From Haloferacaceae archaeon (lineage in GTDB: Archaea; Halobacteriota; Halobacteria; Halobacteriales; Haloferacaceae), in assembly GCA_018609965.1 (NCBI GenBank), contig JAHENP010000008.1, positions 1-13,777 on the forward strand: a stretch of 13,777 nt of DNA, read 5' to 3'. A program made the position numbers and the translations under genes. How positions within the stretch are numbered: position 1 is the stretch's first letter; the number at the start of each line of letters is the position of its first letter. Below, in pieces: positions 1-6,025 of the stretch. The notes beneath the pieces were generated by a model. The model had not been told where the DNA came from and ran no database searches. It saw only the letters and a list, made by a program, of their open reading frames with translations.

Positions 1-403
1 CCCCGTCGGACAACGGGTCGTCGGAGTCTTTCCCCATCAGCGTCGGCATGTCGAACGCCGTCGACAGCCCCGTCTGGCCGTTGTCGATCAGGTAGTGGAA
101 CCGTTCGTTGGTCTCTTCTGCGGTGCCGAAGCCGGCGAACTGCCGCATCGTCCACGTCCGCCCGCGGTACATCGTCGGGTACGGCCCGCGTGTGTACGGC
201 TCCTCGCCCGGAAAGCCGATGTCCTCCTCGAAGTCGATGTCGGCCACGTCTTCGGGGCCGTACAGCCGGTCAACCTCCAGGTTCGACACCGTCGCGAACC
301 GATCCTTCCGCTCGCCGTGTCTGTCGAGCACCGCGTCCCGCGTTCCCGTCTCCCACTCCTCGCGGGACTCCCTGATCGACGCGAGGTCGTCCTCGTCGTA
401 CAT
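1..403 (-). CDS. mcmA: Methylmalonyl-CoA mutase large subunit, N-terminal part (cut by window edge)
   Basis: Reading the minus strand from ATG at 403 gives 134 codons that run off the window start. The protein begins [17 protein letters not shown] and contains [35 protein letters not shown] and [20 protein letters not shown]. These are hallmark N-terminal motifs of the B12-dependent methylmalonyl-CoA mutase catalytic (TIM-barrel) subunit, which interconverts methylmalonyl-CoA and succinyl-CoA in the cytoplasm. In haloarchaea this chain is usually about 560 residues with a separate B12-binding subunit, so about a quarter is visible here. An AT-rich GTTAAC lies about 27 nt upstream, suggesting a leaderless transcript. 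A related acyl-CoA mutase (e.g. isobutyryl- or hydroxyisobutyryl-CoA mutase) cannot be excluded from the N-terminus alone. The family assignment is very secure; the exact substrate is inferred. Confidence 0.93.
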   Translation of the reverse strand, partial: MYDEDDLASIRESREEWETGTRDAVLDRHGERKDRFATVSNLEVDRLYGPEDVADIDFEEDIGFPGEEPYTRGPYPTMYRGRTWTMRQFAGFGTAEETNERFHYLIDNGQTGLSTAFDMPTLMGKDSDDPLSDG

Positions 404-424
404 GCCCGTAGGGTGTCGACGCGC

Positions 425-436
425 GGTGTTAACCGT
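425..436 (-). promoter_or_regulatory. Putative TATA-like element of the mutase gene
   Basis: On the minus strand a GGTTAAC box is centred near 430, about 27 nt upstream of the ATG at 403. That is the spacing expected for a haloarchaeal TATA box driving a leaderless mRNA. A second AT-rich stretch (AGTAAACAAAG, about 444-454) lies further upstream. The call rests on position and AT content only. Confidence 0.35.
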
Positions 437-539
437 TCGGGCTCTTTGTTTACTCGGTTCCGAATTGTGAGAAGTCGAGAGCTGTCGTCGACTCGGTTTT
501 TCCAGTTGTCGACTCGCCCGCGCGTCAGTAGCCGTCGGC

Positions 540-1106
540 TCACCCGCGCGTCGCCCGAGCAGCGACCGCGAGCACAGCGACCGGCACCAGCGGCCCGAGC
601 AGTCCGCCGACGACCGCCGGCAGCGACACCTGTCGGCCGTCCGTCGGTTCCGTCAGGGTCAGTGTCGTCGTGTCACCCAACCCCCGTTGAACCGACAACG
701 ACAGCTCGTACTCCCCGGGCACGAGCGAGGCGTCGCCCGTCACCTGCCTGAGAGTCCCGCTCTCGACGCGAAGCTGGGAATCGGTGGCGGCCGTGTCGAT
801 CACCACAGTCGCCTGGCCGTCCCCGTCGTCGACGACGACCGCAGTGAACCCGCCCCCGGGGCCGTCCACCGCGACAGTCACGCGGTCGGTGCGGTGGAGG
901 TTGATCGGCACCTCGGCGGACTCCCCGCCCGTCGCGGTCAGTGGCGCGCGGTCGAACCCGACGAACTGGTGTGCGACCACGACACCCGACGTTGCGGCCA
1001 CGAGCGTCACGGCGAGCAGGAGACAGAGAAGCGAGAGACGCGCAGGCGACGAGGCAACGGCTTCGCGGGGGTGTCTGTTGGGAGAGTCGAGGGGAAGCCG
1101 TCGCAC
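540..1106 (-). CDS. Secreted or membrane-anchored protein with DUF7827-like surface domain
   Basis: 188 residues from a GTG start at 1106. A basic N-terminus (residues 1-23) is followed by a hydrophobic stretch (about 24-45, [14 protein letters not shown]) that looks like a signal peptide or anchor. A C-terminal hydrophobic segment (about 162-184) precedes a short basic tail. The extracellular part has the pattern [18 protein letters not shown], then [18 protein letters not shown], then [12 protein letters not shown]. This resembles the beta-sandwich domain repeated in haloarchaeal cell-surface glycoproteins (DUF7827/BGTF type), here as one copy. The topology (outside domain, C-terminal helix) is inferred. 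A TATA-like CTTAG lies about 26 nt upstream and overlaps the end of the preceding co-directional gene. It is probably a cell-envelope protein of unknown role. The ORF is secure; the domain assignment is by pattern memory and is moderate. Confidence 0.75.
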   Translation of the reverse strand: MRRLPLDSPNRHPREAVASSPARLSLLCLLLAVTLVAATSGVVVAHQFVGFDRAPLTATGGESAEVPINLHRTDRVTVAVDGPGGGFTAVVVDDGDGQATVVIDTAATDSQLRVESGTLRQVTGDASLVPGEYELSLSVQRGLGDTTTLTLTEPTDGRQVSLPAVVGGLLGPLVPVAVLAVAARATRG

Positions 1107-1128
1107 ACACGACCTGCGGCGTCACCAC

Positions 1129-1137
1129 ACTTAGTTC
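1129..1137 (-). promoter_or_regulatory. Putative TATA-like element for the surface-domain protein
   Basis: Minus-strand AACTAAGTG is centred about 26 nt upstream of the GTG at 1106. It sits directly against the stop codon (1138-1140) of the upstream membrane-protein gene. Its position suits a leaderless transcript and suggests the gene can be transcribed on its own. Confidence 0.35.
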
Positions 1138-1572
1138 TCAGCCCGTGGGGGTCGGTCCCGGCGGGAGCGTCCCGCGGCGGTCGCGGACGTACCACTCCAG
1201 CGTGCCGACGACGCCGTAGAGCACGGCCGTCGGAGCGTCCTGGAAGACGACGAGCAGCAGCGACACCTGCGGGCCGCCGCCGAGCAGTTCCCAGGCCGCG
1301 AACACGCCGACGAACACGGGAAGCGGCGCACGGAGTCCGAATCGGAGGTACAACACCACCGGCATCCCGAAGACGACGATCGGCCCGAGGGCGTAGGTGA
1401 CGAGGAAGAAGCCGACCGCGACAAACGCGACCGCCGGGCCGTCAAGGGAGAACGGTGGACCGCCGCCGACGGCGAGCAACACGACCAAACAGAGAACCGA
1501 CGCGACGACACCCGTCGGGACGCCGTACCGGAGCGCCGTCTGGGTCGTCGTCTGTGGGGAGGGTAGTTGCAC
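1138..1572 (-). CDS. Small four-helix membrane protein, copy A of tandem pair
   Basis: 144 residues from GTG at 1572. An in-frame TGA lies two codons upstream, so no longer N-terminus in this frame is possible. The chain has a short hydrophilic start (QLPSPQTTTQTALRYG), then about four hydrophobic segments near residues 20-36, 46-70, 82-98 and 103-123. The C-terminus is LEWYVRDRRGTLPP plus a tail. The next minus-strand gene encodes a clear paralogue with the same ends. I recognise no enzymatic motif or named family and assign no function. The repeated conserved C-terminal motif YGVVGTLEWYVRDRRGTLPP suggests a constrained cytoplasmic tail. Copy A follows copy B by 65 bp and has its own upstream 14-mer, shared with copy B. 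The gene is very likely real because of the paralogy. Confidence 0.8.
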   Translation of the reverse strand: MQLPSPQTTTQTALRYGVPTGVVASVLCLVVLLAVGGGPPFSLDGPAVAFVAVGFFLVTYALGPIVVFGMPVVLYLRFGLRAPLPVFVGVFAAWELLGGGPQVSLLLVVFQDAPTAVLYGVVGTLEWYVRDRRGTLPPGPTPTG

Positions 1573-1596
1573 GGGTCAGCCGTCGTCGTCGGGAGA

Positions 1597-1610
1597 GACA
1601 GTCTTTTCGG
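1597..1610 (-). promoter_or_regulatory. Conserved upstream 14-mer, copy A
   Basis: Minus-strand CCGAAAAGACTGTC ends 24 nt before the GTG of copy A. The same 14-mer with one change (CCGAAACGACTGTC) lies at exactly the same distance before the GTG of copy B. The GAAAAGAC core sits about 33 nt upstream of the start and could include a weak TATA element. Conservation at equal spacing inside otherwise diverged leader sequence suggests a duplicated promoter or operator. Confidence 0.45.
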
Positions 1611-1637
1611 TAGATACCGGAGGCAACCAACGTCAGA

Positions 1638-2069
1638 TCACGAGACAGACGCCGGTGGGAGCGTCCCGCGGCGGTCCCGGACGTACCACTCCAGTGTGCC
1701 GACGACGCCGTAGAGGACACCCATCGGGATACCCTGAAGCAACACGAACGCCACGACCCACCGCGGGTGGCCGGCAACGACCAGCCAGAAGCCGACCGCG
1801 CCGACCAACACCACAGCCGGCGACACCACTCCCAATCGGAGGTACAACGCCACGGGGGTGCCGAAGACGACCGTCGGGCCGAACACGTAGAACACGAGCA
1901 GAATCACGGCCGACGCCAGCGTAGCGGCCGCGGTGGAGAGAGACGGAATCGAGAACCCGCCGCCTGCGAACTGGAGCGTGGCGTTGAGTGTGGCCGTGCC
2001 GGCGAGCCCGGCCGTCGCGCCGTACCGGAGCGCCGTCCGTGTCGTCGTCTGTGAGGAGGGCAGTCGCAC
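1638..2069 (-). CDS. Small four-helix membrane protein, copy B of tandem pair
   Basis: 143 residues from GTG at 2069, chosen over an upstream in-frame GTG at 2171. The paralogue (copy A) must start at the equivalent codon because a stop precedes it. Both proteins align from this point (VRLPSSQTTTRTALRYG against the copy A start), and the upstream 14-mer sits 24 nt before this GTG in both. The extra 34 codons of the longer reading (Arg/Ser/Thr-rich) have no counterpart. Hydrophobic segments lie near residues 18-35, 46-72, 83-99 and 103-123. The C-terminus is YGVVGTLEWYVRDRRGTLPP plus three or so residues. Function is unknown. It is divergent from the ABC transporter genes starting at 2203. Confidence 0.78.
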   Translation of the reverse strand: MRLPSSQTTTRTALRYGATAGLAGTATLNATLQFAGGGFSIPSLSTAAATLASAVILLVFYVFGPTVVFGTPVALYLRLGVVSPAVVLVGAVGFWLVVAGHPRWVVAFVLLQGIPMGVLYGVVGTLEWYVRDRRGTLPPASVS

Positions 2070-2093
2070 AGGTTCGATGTCACGGCGCTCACT

Positions 2094-2107
2094 GACAGTC
2101 GTTTCGG
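2094..2107 (-). promoter_or_regulatory. Conserved upstream 14-mer, copy B
   Basis: Minus-strand CCGAAACGACTGTC ends 24 nt before the GTG at 2069. It matches the copy A element at 1597-1610 in 13 of 14 positions with identical spacing. This supports the 2069 start and indicates that the tandem duplication carried its promoter region. Confidence 0.45.
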
Positions 2108-2171
2108 CGGGCTGGTCGGTCGCGACAGACGAGCGGCGGCGGCAGTCGGTTGTCTGCCCCCGCTTCGACAC

Positions 2172-2180
2172 GCTTTACGC
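2172..2180 (+). promoter_or_regulatory. Putative TATA box of the ABC transporter operon
   Basis: GCTTTACGC is centred about 27 nt before the ATG at 2203, the spacing expected for a leaderless haloarchaeal transcript. No Shine-Dalgarno is visible before the ATG, which agrees with a leaderless start. Confidence 0.5.
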
Positions 2181-2202
2181 TCGCCACACCGCAGGCTGAG
2201 AT

Positions 2203-3282
2203 ATGACACGCGAGCCAGTGGTCGTCGCCGAAGATCTCCGGCGGTCGTACGGCGACACTGTCGCCTTAGACGGCGTCTCCCTGACCGTCGAGGCCGGCGA
2301 GGTGTTCGGGCTGGTCGGGCCGAACGGGGCGGGGAAAACCACGCTCGTCCGGGCGCTCACCGGGACGACCAGCGTCGAGGGGCGCGTGCGGGTGTTCGGC
2401 GACCCGCCGGCGGAGGGGGACCGCTCGCGGGTGGGGTTGCTCCCACAGGAGTTCGCCCCCGCCGGGCGGCTCACCGTCCGGGAGCTGCTGGGCTACTACG
2501 CCGGGCTGTACGACGAGGCGCGGGCGGTCGACGCGGTCGTCGACGACGTGGGGCTCGCGGACACGGCCGACACCTGGTACGAGGAACTGTCCGGCGGGCA
2601 ACGCCGGCGTGCGTGTGTCGGCGCGGCGTTGGTGAACGACCCAGACCTGCTCTTCTTGGACGAGCCGACGACCGGGATCGACCCCGCGGGACGGCGCGCC
2701 GTCTGGGGGCTCGTCGAGTCGTTGTCTGCGGACGGCACCGCCGTCGTGTTGACGAGCCACTCGATGACGGAGATCGAACGGCTCAGTGACCGTGTCGGAC
2801 TGCTCCGCGACGGCGGGTTGGTCGCGGTCGGACCGCCCGGGGGGTTGGTCGCCGACCACGCCGGCCCGGCGCGGCTCGTCGTCGAGCCGGCCGACGGGAC
2901 GGAGCCTAGTGCGACGGGAGGAGACGGTGGGCAGGGGGACGACGGCACGACGGCGCTCGCAGACGCGCTCCGCGAGGCGGGGTTCACTGTCACCGTCGGC
3001 GACGGGGAGGTGGCCGTCGAGGCTGTCGCTCCCACCGAGATCGGGGCGGCCGTCGACGGGTTAGACGCCGCCGGCGTCGACTACGACGCGCTGACCTGGA
3101 CCGAGCCGGGGTTAGAAGACGCCTACCTCCGACTCACCGGCGAGGCGTTCGAGGGGCTCCGACAGCCCGGTGCGAGCGTGGTCGACGATCCGACCGACGC
3201 GGACCCAGGCGGACACGGAGGGACGGGTGGCGGCAACACCGGCGAGGGAGGCGGTGACGAGACGACGGAGGTGGAGGCGTGA
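2203..3282 (+). CDS. ABC-2 type transporter, ATP-binding subunit
   Basis: 359 residues. All nucleotide-binding motifs are present: Walker A GPNGAGKTT (39-47), Q-loop LPQEF (80-84), signature LSGGQ (129-133), Walker B LLFLDEPT (149-156), D-loop (GID, 158-160) and switch His in SHS (H186). Residues about 222-312 form the C-terminal accessory domain common in ABC-2 ATPases (ending TWTEPGLEDAYLRLTG). After it comes an unusual low-complexity tail (about 313-359) rich in Gly, Asp and Glu (GGHGGTGGGNTGEGGGDE). The protein hydrolyses ATP to power the permease encoded next, with which it overlaps by 4 nt (GTGA), so the two are translationally coupled. The substrate cannot be read from sequence; drug, lipid or polysaccharide export are family options. 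The acidic Gly-rich tail may be an ordinary halophilic linker. Confidence 0.95.
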   Translation: MTREPVVVAEDLRRSYGDTVALDGVSLTVEAGEVFGLVGPNGAGKTTLVRALTGTTSVEGRVRVFGDPPAEGDRSRVGLLPQEFAPAGRLTVRELLGYYAGLYDEARAVDAVVDDVGLADTADTWYEELSGGQRRRACVGAALVNDPDLLFLDEPTTGIDPAGRRAVWGLVESLSADGTAVVLTSHSMTEIERLSDRVGLLRDGGLVAVGPPGGLVADHAGPARLVVEPADGTEPSATGGDGGQGDDGTTALADALREAGFTVTVGDGEVAVEAVAPTEIGAAVDGLDAAGVDYDALTWTEPGLEDAYLRLTGEAFEGLRQPGASVVDDPTDADPGGHGGTGGGNTGEGGGDETTEVEA

Positions 3283-4061
3283 GCCGGCTGCGCCGGGTTC
3301 GTGCGGAGGCGACAGCCGCGACCCGGTCGTTCCTGCGCCGGCGGACCGCCGTCTTCTTTACCTTCTTCTTCCCAGTGATCCTGGTCGTGATCTTCGGCGC
3401 GCTCGTCCGCACCCGGCCGGGCGGCGGGGGGTTGTTCGCCGCGCCGGCCGCCTACTACGTGCCGGGGTATCTGGCGACCGTCGTCCTGTTTACCCCGTTG
3501 TCGCGGATCGGCTCGGAGATCGCCCGCCACCGCGACGACAGCCGGTTCGAGAAGCTCGCGACGACACCACTGACCCGCGGGGAGTGGCTCGCCGCCCACA
3601 CGCTGGTCAACCTCGGCGTGATAAGCGTCGCCAGCCTCCTCATCCTCGGGTTGGTCGTCGGGCTCACCGGCGCGACCCTCCCCGTGGCCCCCGCGCTGGC
3701 GTTGCTCGTCCCGTTCGTCGCGCTCGCCGTGGTGTTGTTCTGCGGGTTCGGGGCGATCCTCGGCCGGGTCGCCGACTCCCAGGACGGCGTGATCGCCGCC
3801 TCGAACACGATCGCGTTGCCGTTGTTGTTTCTCTCTGATACGTTCCTCACGCCGTCGTTGCTGCCGGAGTGGTTCGCGAACGCCGCGCTCGTCTCGCCGC
3901 TGACGTACTTCGCGCGGGGCGTGCGGACGGTGACGTTCTCGCCGACGGGCACCGACCTGCCGGCGCCGCCGCTCGGCACGACCGGCAACCTCGCCGTGTT
4001 GGCGGCGTTGGCAGCCGTCTTCTTCGCCGTCGGCGCCGTCGCGGTCCCCCGGACGGAGTGA
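3279..4061 (+). CDS. ABC-2 type transporter, permease subunit
   Basis: 260 residues from GTG at 3279, which overlaps the stop of the ATPase gene as GTGA. The N-terminus is basic (SRLRRVRAEATAATRSFLRRR), followed by about six membrane segments near residues 24-42, 57-77, 110-130, 137-165, 172-200 and 236-256. The stretch SRFEKLATTPLTRGEW after the second segment is a typical ABC-2 permease cytoplasmic loop (ExLxxTPlsr pattern). The protein sits in the cytoplasmic membrane as the transport channel, probably as a dimer with two copies of the upstream ATPase. The direction is export by family. The substrate is unknown. Confidence 0.93.
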   Translation: MSRLRRVRAEATAATRSFLRRRTAVFFTFFFPVILVVIFGALVRTRPGGGGLFAAPAAYYVPGYLATVVLFTPLSRIGSEIARHRDDSRFEKLATTPLTRGEWLAAHTLVNLGVISVASLLILGLVVGLTGATLPVAPALALLVPFVALAVVLFCGFGAILGRVADSQDGVIAASNTIALPLLFLSDTFLTPSLLPEWFANAALVSPLTYFARGVRTVTFSPTGTDLPAPPLGTTGNLAVLAALAAVFFAVGAVAVPRTE

Positions 4062-4090
4062 GTCGTTTCGGTCGACACGGGGAATCTGAA

Positions 4091-4100
4091 TTGATTATGC
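4091..4100 (+). promoter_or_regulatory. Putative TATA box before the truncated gene
   Basis: TTGATTATGC is centred about 27 nt before the ATG at 4123 in an AT-rich island (4083-4105). Proper promoter spacing in front of the fragment suggests that the start of a genuine gene has been kept here. Confidence 0.45.
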
Positions 4101-4122
4101 ACTACTGGTAACGACACACTCG

Positions 4123-4322
4123 ATGACAGCCCTACTGGTCGACATCTACCACGGCTACGGGTTCGACACGCTCGCCAAGATGGTCGAAGAACGTGGCAGT
4201 GACGCCGTCGTCGTCGACACCGACGAGTGGCCCGGCGACCGCCCGTTGTCGTTGGACCCGAACGACGGAACAGTCACACTCGACGACGTGACTGTCGCGG
4301 TCACGGCGGTGACGCGTCGGGT
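4123..4322 (+). pseudogene. 5' remnant of an unidentified gene, truncated by the convergent kinase gene
   Basis: From ATG at 4123 the first about 60 codons look like a genuine haloarchaeal protein: MTALLVDIYHGYGFDTLAKM, then VEERGSDAVVVDTDEWPGDR, then LSLDPNDGTVTLDDVTVAV. The start is supported by a TATA-like box 27 nt upstream. The acidic, well-folded-looking character stops at about 4310-4322, just where the convergent histidine kinase gene ends (stop at 4323-4325). The frame stays open to 5616, but beyond 4326 it is the antisense of kinase codons and becomes Ser/Arg-rich. I therefore read it as a gene start whose remainder was lost. The VDTDEWPGDRPL style faintly recalls the N-terminal region of haloarchaeal RimK-like ATP-grasp proteins; this is a weak recollection. 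A genuine short protein of about 65 residues is the alternative. Confidence 0.45.
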
Positions 4323-5567
4323 TCAAGCGGCGACCGGCAGTTCGACGACGAACGCCGCGCCGCCGCGGTCACTGTCCGTCACGGACACCTCGCCGCCGTA
4401 CTCGTCGGTGAGGCGGCCGACGAGGTGGAGCCCGAGCCCCGTGTCACTGCTCCGTTTTCCGGTGTTGTTGTGGTCGAACAGGCTCGCACGCCGGCTCTCG
4501 GGGATACCCGGCCCGTCGTCCGCGACCGTCACCCGGACCCACTCGTTGTCCACGTCGACTCGGACATCGACAAGCGGGTCGTCGTCGTTGTGTTGGACGG
4601 CGTTGTTGAGGAGGTTGCCGAACACCGACGACAGCATGTGGTTCGCTCGGAGTTCGACCCCGACCGGCTCGGCCGGCCCGTCGACGGTCACCTCGGGGTA
4701 CGACGACTTCAGCTTCCGGATCTCCTGGTCGAGCACATGGCCCAACGAGACGGGTTCGAGCTCCAACTCCCCGTCGCCGGTGATGCTCTCCAACAACGGC
4801 TCGACGGTCTCGGTGATCTCGATGGCATGTTCCACGTTCGACAACGCCGCCTCGAACGACGCCGAGTCGTCCACCTGTTCGATCCCCATTCGGATGCGAC
4901 CGCGCACGATGTTCATGTCGTTGCGGATGTCGTGGTGGAGGATGCGGGTGAGAATCTCCAACTCCTCCGTGCGGGCGGCGAGTCTGCGTTCGTTCTTTTT
5001 CCGTTCGATGGCGTACTTGATCGCTCGCACGAGCAGCTCCCCGTCGAACTCACCCTTGACGAGAAAGTCCTGTGCGCCGCGTTTGACGGCTTCGAGACCG
5101 AACTCCCGGTCGTTCAGCCCGGTCATCACGATGATCGGGAGGTCGCTGGTCCGGTCGAGAAACTGTTCCAACGTCTCCCGCCCGCGACTGTCGGGCAACA
5201 TCAGGTCCAACAGGACGATGTCGACACCGCCGTCGCCGACGATGGCGAGCGCGTCGGCGAGCCGTTCGACGTGTTCGACCCTGAAGTCACGGGAGACGGT
5301 CGTGTCCCGGGTGAGCAACCCGCCTTTCATCTGGAGTAGCTCCTCGATCAGCCGGGCGTCCCCCTCGTTGTCCTCGACCAACAGGATCGTCATCGGCGCG
5401 ACATCGAGCGAGCCGTCCGGCTCGATCCGGGTCTCCGCCCGTCCGTCGAACCCCGTCTGCGTGTTCGACCCGGTCCGGCTCGCGTCGGGGGTCGTGGCCG
5501 TCTCGGTTCCGTCGTCTGTCTCCGTCCGCGTGTCCGTCTCCGTCCGTGTGTGGTCCTCTGAGTGCAT
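4323..5567 (-). CDS. Response regulator receiver-histidine kinase (REC-HK)
   Basis: 414 residues from ATG at 5567, two nucleotides after the stop of the preceding response-regulator gene. Residues 1-57 are a Thr/Glu/Asp-rich low-complexity leader with the repeat TRTETD. A receiver domain follows (about 59-180): acidic pair E65-D66, phosphoacceptor D121 in LLDLMLP, and K171. A dimerisation/phosphotransfer helix carries the H-box ILHHDIRNDMN with H212 as the likely phosphorylated residue. The HATPase domain shows N-box NLLNNAVQHN (N322), G1 DDGPGIP (350-356) and G2 TGLGLHL (376-382). No membrane segment is seen, so the kinase is cytoplasmic and takes input through its receiver. A second possible start is the Met at residue 59 (nt 5393), directly before the receiver; the tight spacing to the upstream gene favours 5567. 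It is the last gene of a three-gene phosphorelay operon. Confidence 0.9.
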   Translation of the reverse strand: MHSEDHTRTETDTRTETDDGTETATTPDASRTGSNTQTGFDGRAETRIEPDGSLDVAPMTILLVEDNEGDARLIEELLQMKGGLLTRDTTVSRDFRVEHVERLADALAIVGDGGVDIVLLDLMLPDSRGRETLEQFLDRTSDLPIIVMTGLNDREFGLEAVKRGAQDFLVKGEFDGELLVRAIKYAIERKKNERRLAARTEELEILTRILHHDIRNDMNIVRGRIRMGIEQVDDSASFEAALSNVEHAIEITETVEPLLESITGDGELELEPVSLGHVLDQEIRKLKSSYPEVTVDGPAEPVGVELRANHMLSSVFGNLLNNAVQHNDDDPLVDVRVDVDNEWVRVTVADDGPGIPESRRASLFDHNNTGKRSSDTGLGLHLVGRLTDEYGGEVSVTDSDRGGAAFVVELPVAA

Positions 5568-5569
5568 GG

Positions 5570-6025
5570 TTACTCGGGGGGTAGTTTCACAGTCGACAGC
5601 CAGAACTCCTCGATGACGCGCGCGACGCCGACGAACTCGTCCATGTCGACCGGCTTCTCTACGTAGGCGTTCGCGTGTCGTTCGTAGCTCGCCGCCACGT
5701 CCTCGTCTGCGGTGGAACTCGTCAGGACGATCACCGGGAGCTGCCGGAGGTCGTCGTCTGCGTTCAACGCCTCCAACACCTCCGTCCCGTGGACCCGCGG
5801 GAGATCCAGATCCAACAAAACGAGATCCGGCCGCACCGCGTCCGCGTACTCCGGCTCCCGCCGGAGGAACGCCAGCGCCTCCCGGCCGTCCTCGACGACG
5901 TGGAGTGTGTTCGTCAACCCGACCTCCCCGAGCGCCAACTCGGTGAGCCGCACGTCTGCCGGGTTGTCCTCGACCAACAGGATGTCGATCGGCTGTGTCG
6001 ACTCGCCCGTTGACGGCTGTGTCAC
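5570..6025 (-). CDS. Single-domain response regulator (Rcp1/CheY-like)
   Basis: 151 residues from GTG at 6025, which overlaps the stop of the upstream kinase gene by 4 nt (GTGA). The frame is open further upstream, but only as a shadow of the kinase gene. The whole protein is one receiver domain: acidic residues E19-D20 in [14 protein letters not shown], phosphoacceptor D72 in [12 protein letters not shown], a Thr/Ser switch in VLTSS (about 102-103) and K124 in VEKP. The motif [15 protein letters not shown] and the C-terminal helix [12 protein letters not shown] are typical of the Rcp1 family, small regulators paired with phytochrome-like kinases. With no output domain, it probably shuttles phosphoryl groups between the two flanking kinases or acts by protein contact. 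Confidence 0.93.
   Translation of the reverse strand: MTQPSTGESTQPIDILLVEDNPADVRLTELALGEVGLTNTLHVVEDGREALAFLRREPEYADAVRPDLVLLDLDLPRVHGTEVLEALNADDDLRQLPVIVLTSSTADEDVAASYERHANAYVEKPVDMDEFVGVARVIEEFWLSTVKLPPE

Noticed and set aside
95..751. 218-codon plus-strand ORF opposite the mutase and surface-protein genes
   Set aside because: Arg/Pro-rich antisense shadow; the minus-strand genes carry recognisable motifs.
2070..2171. Longer N-terminus for membrane-protein copy B from GTG at 2171
   Set aside because: The paralogue is closed by a stop at the equivalent place, and the conserved upstream 14-mer sits inside the extra segment.
4326..5616. Long plus-strand open frame continuing the fragment at 4123 (497 codons in total)
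   Set aside because: Beyond 4326 it is exactly antisense to a histidine kinase with all catalytic boxes. Its own product is Ser/Arg-rich and unlike a halophilic protein.
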